DNA from: Clostridium oryzae | GTDB lineage: Bacteria > Bacillota > Clostridia > Clostridiales > Clostridiaceae | Reading direction: 5' to 3' | Assembly: GCF_002029235.1 (NCBI RefSeq) | Contig: NZ_MZGV01000001.1 | Location: 1 to 64,000 of the forward strand | Length of the DNA stretch: 64,000 bases | Shown: positions 8,553 through 17,534 of the stretch, one piece after another | Layout of the letters: each line of letters begins with the position of its first letter | Position numbering within the stretch: position 1 is the stretch's first letter | Notes under the pieces: generated by a model | Told to the model about the DNA's origin: nothing | Seen by the model: only the letters and a program-made list of their open reading frames with translations | Databases searched by the model: none | Translations under genes and position numbers: made by a program

Positions 8553-9284
8553 ATGTATATGATAGAAGCTAAAAATTTATGCAAAAAATTTGGACAACTT
8601 ACGGTATTTGAAAACCTTGATGTAAATGTATCGAAAGGTGAGGTCCTAGTTGTTATAGGGCCATCTGGCTCAGGGAAAAGTACATTTTTAAGATGCCTTA
8701 ATCATCTTGAAGAACCTGATGACGGTGAGGTAATTGTTGAAGGAGAAAAGATGGATTCTAAAAACAAGAAAAAAATGAGAAGTACTATAGAAAAGATGGG
8801 TATGGTATTCCAAAATTTTAATCTTTTCCCGCATATGACAGTGCTTGAAAATGTAATGATTGCCCCTATTACAGTAAAAAAGCAAAGTAGGGAAGAGGTT
8901 TTGGAGAGAGCAAAACGCCTTATTGATAAAGTCGGATTAAGTGATAAGTATGATGCATATCCTTCAAAGTTGTCAGGAGGTCAGAGGCAGAGGGTTGCTA
9001 TAGCTAGAGCACTGGCTATGGAACCAGACATAATGCTGTTTGATGAACCTACTTCAGCATTGGATCCAGAGCTTGTAGGGGAAGTTTTAAATGTTATGAA
9101 GGATTTAGCTAATGAAGGAATGACTATGGTGGTAGTAACCCACGAAATGGGATTTGCAAGAGATGTTGCAGATAGAGTAATCTTTATGGATGGCGGTAGA
9201 ATTGTTGAGGAAAGCATTCCACAAGATATGTTTAGCAATCCAAGAGAAGAAAGAACCAGAGCATTTTTGAAAAAAGTAATATAA
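8553..9284 (+). CDS. Amino acid ABC transporter ATP-binding protein (copy 2)
   Basis: This GlnQ/HisP-type ATPase of 243 residues has all motifs intact: GPSGSGKST, the [15 protein letters not shown] signature, [14 protein letters not shown] and VVVTHEMGF. It is nearly identical to the copy at 5846; differences cluster in surface positions such as [12 protein letters not shown] strong terminator follows at 9301-9331. Confidence 0.95.
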   Translation: MYMIEAKNLCKKFGQLTVFENLDVNVSKGEVLVVIGPSGSGKSTFLRCLNHLEEPDDGEVIVEGEKMDSKNKKKMRSTIEKMGMVFQNFNLFPHMTVLENVMIAPITVKKQSREEVLERAKRLIDKVGLSDKYDAYPSKLSGGQRQRVAIARALAMEPDIMLFDEPTSALDPELVGEVLNVMKDLANEGMTMVVVTHEMGFARDVADRVIFMDGGRIVEESIPQDMFSNPREERTRAFLKKVI

Positions 9285-9300
9285 ATAGATTATGAAATGA

Positions 9301-9331
9301 AAACAGAGATTAAACGTATCTCTGTTTTTTT
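9301..9331 (+). terminator. Terminator of the second amino acid ABC operon
   Basis: The 10-bp stem AAACAGAGAT / ATCTCTGTTT (9301-9310 with 9318-9327) is followed by a T-run. Confidence 0.92.
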
Positions 9332-9348
9332 ATGTTTTAAAAACCCAA

Positions 9349-9407
9349 AAAAAACACACCTTTTTGAAAAACATGCAATATTAAGACAAAACAACTCAGC
9401 GTATAAT
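9349..9407 (+). promoter_or_regulatory. Activator-type promoter of the sugar permease operon
   Basis: A box reading CACACCTTTTTGAAAAA (9355-9371) lies upstream of a -10 TATAAT (9402-9407) with no good -35. The same box occurs at 15625 before the binding-protein gene. In both places the box starts exactly 47 bases before the -10. A poor -35 with an upstream box fits activation, and the YesN-type regulator at 19651 is the natural candidate (inference). Confidence 0.6.
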
Positions 9408-9437
9408 GAACTCGTAAAGCGGGGAACTGAGTAATGA

Positions 9438-9451
9438 TGAAAACGTTAAAG
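9438..9451 (+). promoter_or_regulatory. LacI/cre-type operator downstream of the permease promoter
   Basis: TGAAAACGTTAAAG matches 12 of 14 positions of the LacI/CcpA consensus TGWAANCGNTNWCA and lies about 25 bases after the expected transcript start, a roadblock position. It could bind CcpA or the LacI protein at 11420. Confidence 0.45.
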
Positions 9452-9520
9452 TTCTGCTGCGCAAAGGATAAAGGCTAAATTATGGCCTGAATAATATTTT
9501 TTATGAATGGAGAGTTGAAT

Positions 9521-10477
9521 ATGGCTGAAGCTTCTATTACCCCTAAGATCGAAAAGATCAATAAGAAAACTAGAAGATGGAAAAAGTTTAAAAACCAAAA
9601 ATACCTACAGATTATGGCTATAGTTGGCGTTGTATGGATGCTTATATTTCAATACATACCAATGGCAGGTATAATAATAGCCTTTAAGAGGTATAACATA
9701 GCGAGCACTATATTTAATGCTCAGTGGGTAGGATTAAAGTACTTTAAGCAATTCTTTGTAGATGACCAAATTCCTTTAGTAATCAAAAACACCTTGGGAA
9801 TAAGTTTCTATAAGCTTATAATCGGTTTCCCGCTGCCTATATTATTTGCGCTTTTATTAAATGAATTAAAGAACGTAAAATACAAAAAGGTTGTACAAAC
9901 AGTTACCTATCTTCCGCATTTTCTTTCTTGGGTTGTCCTCGGAGGAATAATGATGAATTGGATGGATATGACAGGGCTTTTAACAAAGTTATGTGTTGGA
10001 ATGCACATAATTCCCAAAGCTACCAATATGATAGGAATACCTTCATATTTCTGGGCTATAGTTGTTAGTTCAGACATTTGGAAAGAGCTGGGGTGGAATG
10101 CCATCATATATTTGGCTGCTATAACGAGTATAGATCAAGAAATGTATGAGGCAGCTACTATAGATGGTGCTGGTAGATTTCAGAAGATGTTTAAAATCAC
10201 GCTGCCGTGTATAAAACCGACAATAGCAATATTACTTATACTAGCTGTAAGTGGACTTCTTAACTCAAATTTTGACCAAATATTTGTGCTCAGAAATAAT
10301 TTGAATATTGATGCCAGCAATGTTTTGGATATATATGTTTATAAAACAGGTATAGCAAATCTCCAATATTCTTATGCTACAGCTGTTGGTCTTTTAAAGT
10401 CTGTTGTAGCTCTTATTCTACTGTTATCTGCAAATTTTGTAACTAAGAAATTGAACGATAACACATCAGTACTATAG
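9521..10477 (+). CDS. Carbohydrate ABC transporter permease, LplB type (CUT1)
   Basis: This 318-residue inner membrane subunit takes up oligosaccharides. It has about six membrane segments, beginning near YLQIMAIVGVVWMLIFQY. The EAA motif is EMYEAATIDGAGRFQKMFKI, typical of the CUT1 family. ATG 9521 is preferred because GGAGAG lies six bases before it; the earlier in-frame ATG at 9503 overlaps that site. It is followed 9 bases later by the partner permease. The dedicated ATPase is missing, as is usual for CUT1 systems that share MsmX/UgpC-type ATPases. Confidence 0.9.
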   Translation: MAEASITPKIEKINKKTRRWKKFKNQKYLQIMAIVGVVWMLIFQYIPMAGIIIAFKRYNIASTIFNAQWVGLKYFKQFFVDDQIPLVIKNTLGISFYKLIIGFPLPILFALLLNELKNVKYKKVVQTVTYLPHFLSWVVLGGIMMNWMDMTGLLTKLCVGMHIIPKATNMIGIPSYFWAIVVSSDIWKELGWNAIIYLAAITSIDQEMYEAATIDGAGRFQKMFKITLPCIKPTIAILLILAVSGLLNSNFDQIFVLRNNLNIDASNVLDIYVYKTGIANLQYSYATAVGLLKSVVALILLLSANFVTKKLNDNTSVL

Positions 10478-10486
10478 GGGGTAATA

Positions 10487-11383
10487 ATGATGAAGATACT
10501 TAGTAGAGAAACCAAGGGTGAAGCAACCTTTGATATAATAAATGTTATTATTATGGCTATTTTATGTTTTATAACACTTTATCCAATATGGTTTGTAGTG
10601 GTGAATTCTTTTAATGATGGAATGGATGCTGCAAGGGGCGGGATATATTGGTGGCCAAGGATTTTTAGTTTAGCTGCCTATAAGACAGTTTTTGCAAACA
10701 ACGATATAATAACTTCTTTTGCTGTAACAGTACTAAAGACCGTTATAGGCACAGTAATTCATGTATTTTTTACAGCTATGGTGGCTTATCCGTTGTCTAA
10801 AAGAGATCTTATTGGAAGAAAGTTTTACATGACGGTTGGTATCATAACTATGTTTTTCTCAGGAGGTCTGATACCAACCTACTTATGGTATAAGCAATTA
10901 CATTTAATAGATAATTTTGCAGTGTATATACTGCCTGCTATGTTTAGTTTTTATGATTTAGTAATATTCATGGCTTTCTTCAGAGAGATCCCAGATTCTC
11001 TTGAGGAAGCTGCAAAAATAGACGGATCGGATGATTTTAAGATATTTTATTCTATTATTTTAAGATTATCATTACCAGTAATAGCTACTATAGCTTTATT
11101 CCATGGTGTGTATCAATGGAATGATTATTTTACAGGAGTAATATATATCATTAAAAAGAGCTATCTGCTTCCAATACAGACGTACCTTTACAAGGTTGTT
11201 TCAGAGAACTCTGCAAATCAGGCAATAAGTCTTCAGCCGGGAGTTGCAGTAAATAGGAGAGTAACATCTCAGACAGTAAAGTTTGCGACTATGGTAGTTA
11301 CTACCTTCCCCATAGTCTGTGTATATCCATTTTTACAGAAATATTTTGTAAAGGGAATGATGGTAGGTGCAGTAAAAGGTTAA
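10487..11383 (+). CDS. Carbohydrate ABC transporter permease, LplC/YtcP type (CUT1)
   Basis: This is the second permease subunit, of 298 residues. The EAA loop is DSLEEAAKIDGSDDFKIFY. The segment after the last cytoplasmic loop contains the LQPGVAVN-like region often seen in YtcP homologues. GGGGG lies just upstream, and ATG 10487 and ATG 10490 are both possible. Together with the gene at 9521 and the lipoprotein at 15894 it makes a complete importer lacking only a shared ATPase. Confidence 0.9.
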   Translation: MMKILSRETKGEATFDIINVIIMAILCFITLYPIWFVVVNSFNDGMDAARGGIYWWPRIFSLAAYKTVFANNDIITSFAVTVLKTVIGTVIHVFFTAMVAYPLSKRDLIGRKFYMTVGIITMFFSGGLIPTYLWYKQLHLIDNFAVYILPAMFSFYDLVIFMAFFREIPDSLEEAAKIDGSDDFKIFYSIILRLSLPVIATIALFHGVYQWNDYFTGVIYIIKKSYLLPIQTYLYKVVSENSANQAISLQPGVAVNRRVTSQTVKFATMVVTTFPIVCVYPFLQKYFVKGMMVGAVKG

Positions 11384-11419
11384 TAAATAAGAGGGGCATA
11401 AAAGGGGGTGTGATTGTTT

Positions 11420-12379
11420 ATGGCGACAATGAAGGATGTAGCGAAGGCTGCAAATGTTTCTATAATAACTGTTTCAAGAGTTATTAACAAACCAGATATG
11501 GTTAAATCAGCGACAAGACTTTTGGTTGAAGAGACTATGAAGAAGATGAATTTTTTACCTAATCATGCAGCAAAAGCTCTAGCTGAAAAAGCAACTAGAG
11601 CAATACACCTCTATGTACCTGAATATATGCCGATTTCGGATCCATTCATAATAAATTTAATTGCAGGTATCAGTGAGGAGTTGAGTAAAGCTTACTATTT
11701 ATTTCTTATAATAAGAGAATTAAATTATAACCAGTTGTGCGATGGAATTATAGTTACAGGCCTAAGACTTAGAGAAGAGAGTAAAATACAAAAGCAAATC
11801 CATGTCCCATTCGTATTATTTGGAAAGTCTGAAATGGATATAGATTGTATTGATATCGATAATGTAGCTGGGGCTGAAATGCTTATGGATTATATAATAT
11901 CAAAGGGTCATAACAAAATAGGATTTATAATGATAAATTCAGATCAGAGATTTGCACACGAGAGGTTTATAGGGTATAAGGCTGCACTTGCTAAACACAA
12001 TATAAAATTAGATGAAGCACTTATAAGATATGCTGAACATTCAGAAAAAGATGGTTATGAAAAAACTATGGACTTGCTGTCAAAGGAAGAACCTTCTGCC
12101 ATATTTTGCTGCAACGATTTAATTGCTCTTGGAAGTTTCAGGGCAGCGGCAGAGCTTGGACTTAGTATTCCTGAGGATATATCGATAGCAGGCTTCGACA
12201 GCCTCAGTTTTGATTTACTTACAAAGGTGCCACTTACCACTGTAAAACAACCAGTTTATGAGGCAGGCAGAAAATTGGCTGTGAGACTTCTAAACAGAAT
12301 ACAAAATAAAAATTTAAAACTTGAAAAGAGTCTCATAGCACCAGAGCTTATAATAAGGGAATCCATCAGCACAAAATAG
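11420..12379 (+). CDS. LacI family transcriptional regulator
   Basis: This repressor-type regulator sits inside the sugar operon. The N-terminal helix-turn-helix is MKDVAKAANVSIITVSRVIN, then the hinge PNHAAKALAEKATRAI, then a sugar-binding core with the CDGIIV, DNVAGAEMLMDYI and AIFCCNDLIALG motifs. ATG 11420 is chosen from GGGGGTG nine bases upstream. The segment between the first core strand (YYLFLIIRE) and CDGIIV is about 15 residues shorter than in most family members, which removes part of one helix. LacI-type operators before 9521, 12436 and 15894 are candidate targets, though CcpA could use the same sites. Confidence 0.88.
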   Translation: MATMKDVAKAANVSIITVSRVINKPDMVKSATRLLVEETMKKMNFLPNHAAKALAEKATRAIHLYVPEYMPISDPFIINLIAGISEELSKAYYLFLIIRELNYNQLCDGIIVTGLRLREESKIQKQIHVPFVLFGKSEMDIDCIDIDNVAGAEMLMDYIISKGHNKIGFIMINSDQRFAHERFIGYKAALAKHNIKLDEALIRYAEHSEKDGYEKTMDLLSKEEPSAIFCCNDLIALGSFRAAAELGLSIPEDISIAGFDSLSFDLLTKVPLTTVKQPVYEAGRKLAVRLLNRIQNKNLKLEKSLIAPELIIRESISTK

Positions 12380-12393
12380 TTTTTTGATATAAA

Positions 12394-12407
12394 TGATAGC
12401 GGTAACA
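12394..12407 (+). promoter_or_regulatory. LacI/cre-type operator before the GH94 gene
   Basis: TGATAGCGGTAACA lies within a 20-plus-base sequence (AAATGAYAGCGSTAACATATT) that recurs at 15711-15731 before the binding-protein gene. It matches 13 of 14 cre consensus positions. The longer shared flanks suggest a specific local regulator rather than CcpA alone. Confidence 0.6.
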
Positions 12408-12435
12408 TATTATGAATATTTTAAGGTGGTGTAAT

Positions 12436-15400
12436 ATGACTGTAAAATATAATTTTAATGAAAAAAAACAATTTATTGTAGAGGATTATGATGAAGCAAA
12501 GACCTTCGCAAGCTTCCTGCCAGGCATAGCAGGTATGGATGGAATACCTATGTGGTGTTTTTATGTTAATAGAGGACAATGCATGGGAAGCTTTGGGGTT
12601 AAAGATAAGGATAATTCTATTATGGAGTTTTTTCCTGCAAATACAATGTATAAAAATATAGAGATACAAGGGTTTAGAACTTTTATAAAGCATGAAGGCA
12701 GTGTACATGAGATATTTTCATCAGTGTCTAAGGATTCATATACAAGAAAGATGATTATAGAGAAGAATATTTTGACTATTGAAGAAATTAATAAAACATT
12801 GAAGATTAAAGTAACAGTGAAATACTTTATTATGCCTAGAGAAAATTATGCTGCTATGGTTAGAAGAGTTATTATAGATAATCTGGAAAACGTTCAAAAA
12901 GACATTGAAATTTTGGATGGAATGACCCAGCTATTACCTTTTGGCGTAAGTAATAGTGATTATCAAGCTATGTCCAATCTTAATAGGGCTTGGTTTGATG
13001 TATATAATATTGAAAACGATATTCCATATTACAAACTCAGATCTACAACACAGGATTCTGCAAAGGTAGGAAGTATAAATGGGGGCAATTTTTTTGCTGC
13101 TTTTTCCTCAGATTCTGATGATTTATTAAAACCCATATATGATATGAATGTGATATTTGGAGATAATACGTCCTTGTTATACCCAAAGGCTTGGAATTCT
13201 AGTGTGTCAGAGCTTCTAAACAGAAAGCAGACAGCTCAAAACAAGACTTCAGGTGGATTTGCAGCTGCTTCAACAAAGCTAAATAAAAGTTTTCAGCTTT
13301 GTGAGATAATAGGATATGCAGAAAGTCAGGACAGTGTAAATGTGCTAAAGAAAGAATTCAATATTTCTTACATTGAATCGAAAGAGAAAGAGGCCAGAGA
13401 TCTTACTGAGAAGCTTGTAAAAAAGATAGAAACAAAAACTTCGAAGGAAATCTTTGATGAATATGCAGGTCAGTGTTTTTTGGATAATGTTCTTAGAGGA
13501 GGCTTTCCAATTTTACTTGGAGAAGGGGATAACAAGAAAGCGTATCATGTTTATTCGAGAAAACATGGTGATTTGGAAAGAGAATACAATTTCTTTTCAG
13601 TAGAACCAGCTTATTATTCACAGGGAAATGGAAATTTTAGAGACGTAAATCAGAATAGAAGAAACGATGTGTTTTTCGAACCCCAAATAAAAGATTTTAA
13701 TGTTAAACAGTTTATGAGCCTTATACAAATGGACGGGTATAATCCACTATCTGTGAAAGGATGTACATTCATTTACAAAGGTGGAGAAGATGTATTTAAA
13801 TTTGTTTTGAAGGGAAAAGAGAAAATACAAGAATTATTAAAGTATGGCTTCACGCCGGGAGGTATCATGATGGCATTAGAAAGAAATAAATGCCAGCTTA
13901 GTATCTCAAAACACGAGTTTTTAAATAAGATAATAGCAGCAAGTAAGCAGAATTATGAAGCAGAGTTTGGTGAAGGTTACTGGTGTGATCACTGGACTTA
14001 TAATATGGATTTAATAGAAAGCTATTTAGATATATATCCCGAAAGATTATATGATTTCGCATTTGATGATTTTAGTTATAAAACCTTTGATAGTGTAATA
14101 AGGGTATTGCCGAGACAAAAGAGATATGTATTAGAGGAGGGCAAAGTAAGACAATATTGTGCTATAGAGCTGGACAAAGAAAAGAGTGATAAATTTAGTA
14201 TTGATATAAAGACAACTAACTGGTTAAGAATAGATTATGGCAGCGGAGAAATATATAAAACTAATTTGTATTCAAAATTGATAATACTTGCATTAAACAA
14301 ATTTGCCACTCTTGATCCATACGGTATGGGTATTGAAATGGAGGGCGGAAAGCCTGGCTGGAATGATGCTATGAACGGACTGCCAGCATTGTTTGGATCA
14401 AGCTTAGGTGAAACTGCTGAACTTAAGAGAGTAGTTAAATTTATACTTGAACTTTCTGAAAAGTTTGATGAGGCAGTATTTTTACCAGAGGAAGTATCAG
14501 AATTTCTCATTAGTGTTGACGAAATACTGAAGACTGAAAGCAGCATTACTGATTTTAAATACTGGGATTCAGCTAATGATGCAAAGGAAGCTTATAGAGA
14601 CAAAATCCGTTTTGGCATAAGCGGGAAGGAAAATAAATTTACTACCCAAGACATATACGCTATATTCATAAAAATATTAAAAAGGATAGACAGAGGACTT
14701 AGCAAGGCATTGAAGTACGGTAATGGAATCTATCCGACATATTTCACATATGAAGCAGTAAAATATGAGCAGCTGCGGGTGAAAGAGGAAAATGGTGAAA
14801 CTCAAGAAAGGGTGAAAGTACTGGAATTTGAATGTTCAAGTGTACCTTACTTTCTGGAGTCACCAGCTAGAATACTCAAGACCACGGAAGATAAAGAACA
14901 AGCAAGAAAATTATATAAGGCCGTAAAAAATAGTGATATATATGACAGAAAACTTAAAATGTATAAGACTTCTGTTTCCTTAGAAAACCTGCCTAATGAA
15001 ATCGGAAGATTAAGAGCTTTTACGCCGGGGTGGCTTGAAAGAGAATCTATATTTCTTCACATGGAATATAAATACCTCTTAGCTATGCTTAAAGCAGGGC
15101 TGTATGATGAATTTTATAAGGACATAGAAACTGCTTTAGTACCATTTATGTCACCAGCTGTATATGGAAGAAGTATTTTAGAGAACAGTTCATTTATTGC
15201 GAGTTCTGTAAACCCTGACGAAGATGTGCATGGAAGAGGTTTCGTAGCTAGACTCAGTGGTTCTACAGCTGAATTTATAAGTATGTGGTACATGATATTT
15301 GCAGGAGAAAGGGTATTTTATTGTGAAAATGGAGAGCTAAAACTTCAGTTTAAGCCTAAAATAAAAGCTGATTTTTTTGATGAAAAAGATGAAGTGAGCT

Positions 15401-15606
15401 TTACCTTTCTTGGCCATACAGAAATTATATATCATAATCCGAAAAGACTTGATACCTTTGGAAGTAATGCAGCTAAAATAAAAAATATAAAAATTATAAA
15501 TGATAAAGGTGAGGTAGTTCAGATTGATGACAGAGTTATAGGGGAACCTTATTCTCAAAATATAAGAAATGGAAAAGTAAAAAGTATAGAGATTTTAATT
15601 TCATAA
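12436..15606 (+). CDS. GH94 glycoside phosphorylase, probable 1,2-beta-oligoglucan phosphorylase
   Basis: This 1056-residue enzyme is predicted to cleave beta-glucans from the non-reducing end with phosphate, releasing glucose 1-phosphate in the cytoplasm. It belongs to the cellobiose phosphorylase family: N-terminal beta-sandwich, then an (alpha/alpha)6 barrel with GEGYWCDHWTYNMDL, and the catalytic block GGKPGWNDAMNGLP, where Asp644 is the expected general acid. Cellobiose phosphorylases are about 800 residues and cellodextrin phosphorylases about 990. Lengths above 1050 are typical of the Listeria/Lachnoclostridium 1,2-beta-oligoglucan enzymes, which also sit beside LplB/LplC-type transporters. 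ATG 12436 follows GGTGGTG. Specificity is inferred; no endo-beta-1,2-glucanase or GH3 gene is nearby. Confidence 0.82.
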   Translation: MTVKYNFNEKKQFIVEDYDEAKTFASFLPGIAGMDGIPMWCFYVNRGQCMGSFGVKDKDNSIMEFFPANTMYKNIEIQGFRTFIKHEGSVHEIFSSVSKDSYTRKMIIEKNILTIEEINKTLKIKVTVKYFIMPRENYAAMVRRVIIDNLENVQKDIEILDGMTQLLPFGVSNSDYQAMSNLNRAWFDVYNIENDIPYYKLRSTTQDSAKVGSINGGNFFAAFSSDSDDLLKPIYDMNVIFGDNTSLLYPKAWNSSVSELLNRKQTAQNKTSGGFAAASTKLNKSFQLCEIIGYAESQDSVNVLKKEFNISYIESKEKEARDLTEKLVKKIETKTSKEIFDEYAGQCFLDNVLRGGFPILLGEGDNKKAYHVYSRKHGDLEREYNFFSVEPAYYSQGNGNFRDVNQNRRNDVFFEPQIKDFNVKQFMSLIQMDGYNPLSVKGCTFIYKGGEDVFKFVLKGKEKIQELLKYGFTPGGIMMALERNKCQLSISKHEFLNKIIAASKQNYEAEFGEGYWCDHWTYNMDLIESYLDIYPERLYDFAFDDFSYKTFDSVIRVLPRQKRYVLEEGKVRQYCAIELDKEKSDKFSIDIKTTNWLRIDYGSGEIYKTNLYSKLIILALNKFATLDPYGMGIEMEGGKPGWNDAMNGLPALFGSSLGETAELKRVVKFILELSEKFDEAVFLPEEVSEFLISVDEILKTESSITDFKYWDSANDAKEAYRDKIRFGISGKENKFTTQDIYAIFIKILKRIDRGLSKALKYGNGIYPTYFTYEAVKYEQLRVKEENGETQERVKVLEFECSSVPYFLESPARILKTTEDKEQARKLYKAVKNSDIYDRKLKMYKTSVSLENLPNEIGRLRAFTPGWLERESIFLHMEYKYLLAMLKAGLYDEFYKDIETALVPFMSPAVYGRSILENSSFIASSVNPDEDVHGRGFVARLSGSTAEFISMWYMIFAGERVFYCENGELKLQFKPKIKADFFDEKDEVSFTFLGHTEIIYHNPKRLDTFGSNAAKIKNIKIINDKGEVVQIDDRVIGEPYSQNIRNGKVKSIEILIS

Positions 15607-15616
15607 CATAAACTGC

Positions 15617-15677
15617 AAAAAAAGCACACCTTTTTAAAAAATAGAGTATTTTTACAGACTAAGATAGATGATACTAT
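15617..15677 (+). promoter_or_regulatory. Activator-type promoter of the sugar-binding protein gene
   Basis: A CACACCTTTTTAAAAAA box (15625-15641) precedes a -10 TACTAT (15672-15677) by the same 47 bases seen in the 9355/9402 promoter, and no good -35 is present. The conserved spacing supports one shared activator. Confidence 0.6.
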
Positions 15678-15692
15678 TTGTGTAAAGGTTTT

Positions 15693-15726
15693 AATAAGCG
15701 TTTTCACATAAATGACAGCGCTAACA
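15693..15726 (+). promoter_or_regulatory. Tandem LacI/cre-type operators before the binding-protein gene
   Basis: AATAAGCGTTTTCA (15693-15706) matches 12 of 14 cre positions. TGACAGCGCTAACA (15713-15726) matches 13 of 14 and shares its flanks with the operator at 12394. Both lie downstream of the -10, in a roadblock position. Confidence 0.6.
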
Positions 15727-15893
15727 TATTGGACAAACAATTTGAAATTTTGCATTGATGCAGCAAAATAAACGAAATGATAGATCTTTTGAAGCATCTT
15801 TGCAGAAAGTAAAGTAGGTTATCTAAAGTAAAAAACCTTATAGTTTACAGTTATGCTAACTGCAGAGCTAAATAAAATTTTAGGGGGAAAATT

Positions 15894-17534
15894 ATGAAAA
15901 AAAATTTATTCGCAAAATTGCTCAGTTTGGGTATGGCTGCCTTAGTTTCTAGCTCGGTACTGTACGGATGTAAAAAAGCGGATAACAGTACAAACACTTC
16001 AACTAAAACACGAACAAGCAACAAACCAGGATGGAAGAAAGATGCTAAGAAAAAGGTGACCTTAGATTGGTATGTTAACTTTTCATGGTTTGCTACAAAA
16101 TGGGGAAAAGATGTTACCTCAAAATATGTAAGCGATAAGACTGGAGTTAACCTCAATATAATCGCTCCTTCTGGAAATGAATCAGAAAAGCTAAATACAA
16201 TGATTGCATCAGATAGTCTTCCTGATATCATTACGCTGAATTGGAATGATGATGGTGTGAAGAAAATGATTGAGGCAGGACAAATAGAACCTTTGGATGA
16301 GCTGGCAAATAAATATGATCCATATTTTAACACTGTAGCCGATAAATCAAAACTTAACTGGTATAAGCAAGATGATGGACATGTATATGGGTATCCGAAT
16401 TCGTCCACATCTCCGGCGGATTTTAAAAAGTATGGAAATAAGATAACATCTAACCAGACCTTTATGGTAAGAAAGGATATTTATGAAGCTATAGGAAAAC
16501 CAGATATGTCTACTCCGGAAGGATTTTTAAATGCGCTAAAAGCTGCAAAAGAGAAATTCCCTACAGTAAATGGACAACCATTGATTCCTATAGGACTGCA
16601 TGAGTTCGGAGATACAGGAAACTATTCTCTCCAGGATTACCTGGCTAATTTTCTTGCTGTGCCTAGAGAAAAGAATGGAAAACTATATGATAGAATTGAT
16701 GATCCAGACTATATAAATTGGTTAAGAACCTTTAGAAAAGCAAATCAGATGGGACTTTTGTCACAGGATGTATTTGTTGATAAGAGAGCACAGATGGAAG
16801 AAAAAATGGGTCAAGGCAGATATTTTGCACTGCTGTATCAGAGATCTGATATGACTACTCAAGAGGGAAATCTATATAAAAAGGATCCAAAGTCAATATA
16901 TATTGCTATAAATGGACCTGCAAATAGTGCTAAAGATGCACCAAAGCTTGCTGGAGTAGGTATTTCAGGATGGACACTGCAAATGATAACTAAAAACTGT
17001 AAGGATAAAAAGAGAGCTGTTGAATTCTTTTCATATTTAATAAGTGAAGAAGGACAGAAGGATCTTTATCTTGGTAAAAAGGGAGTTACCTATGATACTA
17101 TCAATGGTAAAGATCAATTCAAACCGGATGTTTTAAAGCTTAGAGATAGTGATAGAACAGCATTTGATAAGAAATATGGTGCATCATTAACTTTCTGGAT
17201 GATGCAGGACACTAATATGATCTTAAAATGGCAGCCTGAAACAGCGGAACCATTTAAGCAGCTTGAAGATTGGACCAAGGGTAAGGTTGTAGATTATTCA
17301 AAATATGATAATATAACACCGCCGGTTGATAGTGATGAAGGAGAAATTAATACAGCCATAAATGAAGAATGGGGAAAAACTCTTACGAAACTTTTGCTTG
17401 CAAAGTCAGATTCTCAGTTTGACTCTATATTAAAAGCATTTAATACTAAGAAAAAGGCTTTAGGGTATGATAAACTCATGAAATATGAAAATAAGGAAAT
17501 GAGTGAAAACGGTAAGAAGTTAGGATACAAATAA
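15894..17534 (+). CDS. Extracellular sugar-binding lipoprotein (LipO/YtcQ type)
   Basis: This 546-residue lipoprotein captures the oligosaccharide for the permeases at 9521 and 10487. The signal peptide ends in the lipobox VLYGC at about residue 26, followed by a Ser/Thr/Asn/Lys-rich linker. The large family 1 binding domain contains DSLPDIITLNW, EPLDELANKYDPYF and GWTLQMITKNCKDKKRAVEFF. ATG 15894 follows AGGGGG. It has its own promoter and operators, so it can be made in excess of the permeases. A 240-base hairpin-rich gap separates it from the sensor kinase gene. Confidence 0.9.
   Translation: MKKNLFAKLLSLGMAALVSSSVLYGCKKADNSTNTSTKTRTSNKPGWKKDAKKKVTLDWYVNFSWFATKWGKDVTSKYVSDKTGVNLNIIAPSGNESEKLNTMIASDSLPDIITLNWNDDGVKKMIEAGQIEPLDELANKYDPYFNTVADKSKLNWYKQDDGHVYGYPNSSTSPADFKKYGNKITSNQTFMVRKDIYEAIGKPDMSTPEGFLNALKAAKEKFPTVNGQPLIPIGLHEFGDTGNYSLQDYLANFLAVPREKNGKLYDRIDDPDYINWLRTFRKANQMGLLSQDVFVDKRAQMEEKMGQGRYFALLYQRSDMTTQEGNLYKKDPKSIYIAINGPANSAKDAPKLAGVGISGWTLQMITKNCKDKKRAVEFFSYLISEEGQKDLYLGKKGVTYDTINGKDQFKPDVLKLRDSDRTAFDKKYGASLTFWMMQDTNMILKWQPETAEPFKQLEDWTKGKVVDYSKYDNITPPVDSDEGEINTAINEEWGKTLTKLLLAKSDSQFDSILKAFNTKKKALGYDKLMKYENKEMSENGKKLGYK

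Noticed and set aside
15851-16408. Minus-strand open frame of 185 codons opposite the sugar-binding protein
   Set aside because: Mirror of a well-supported coding region; no recognisable domain and no ribosome site.
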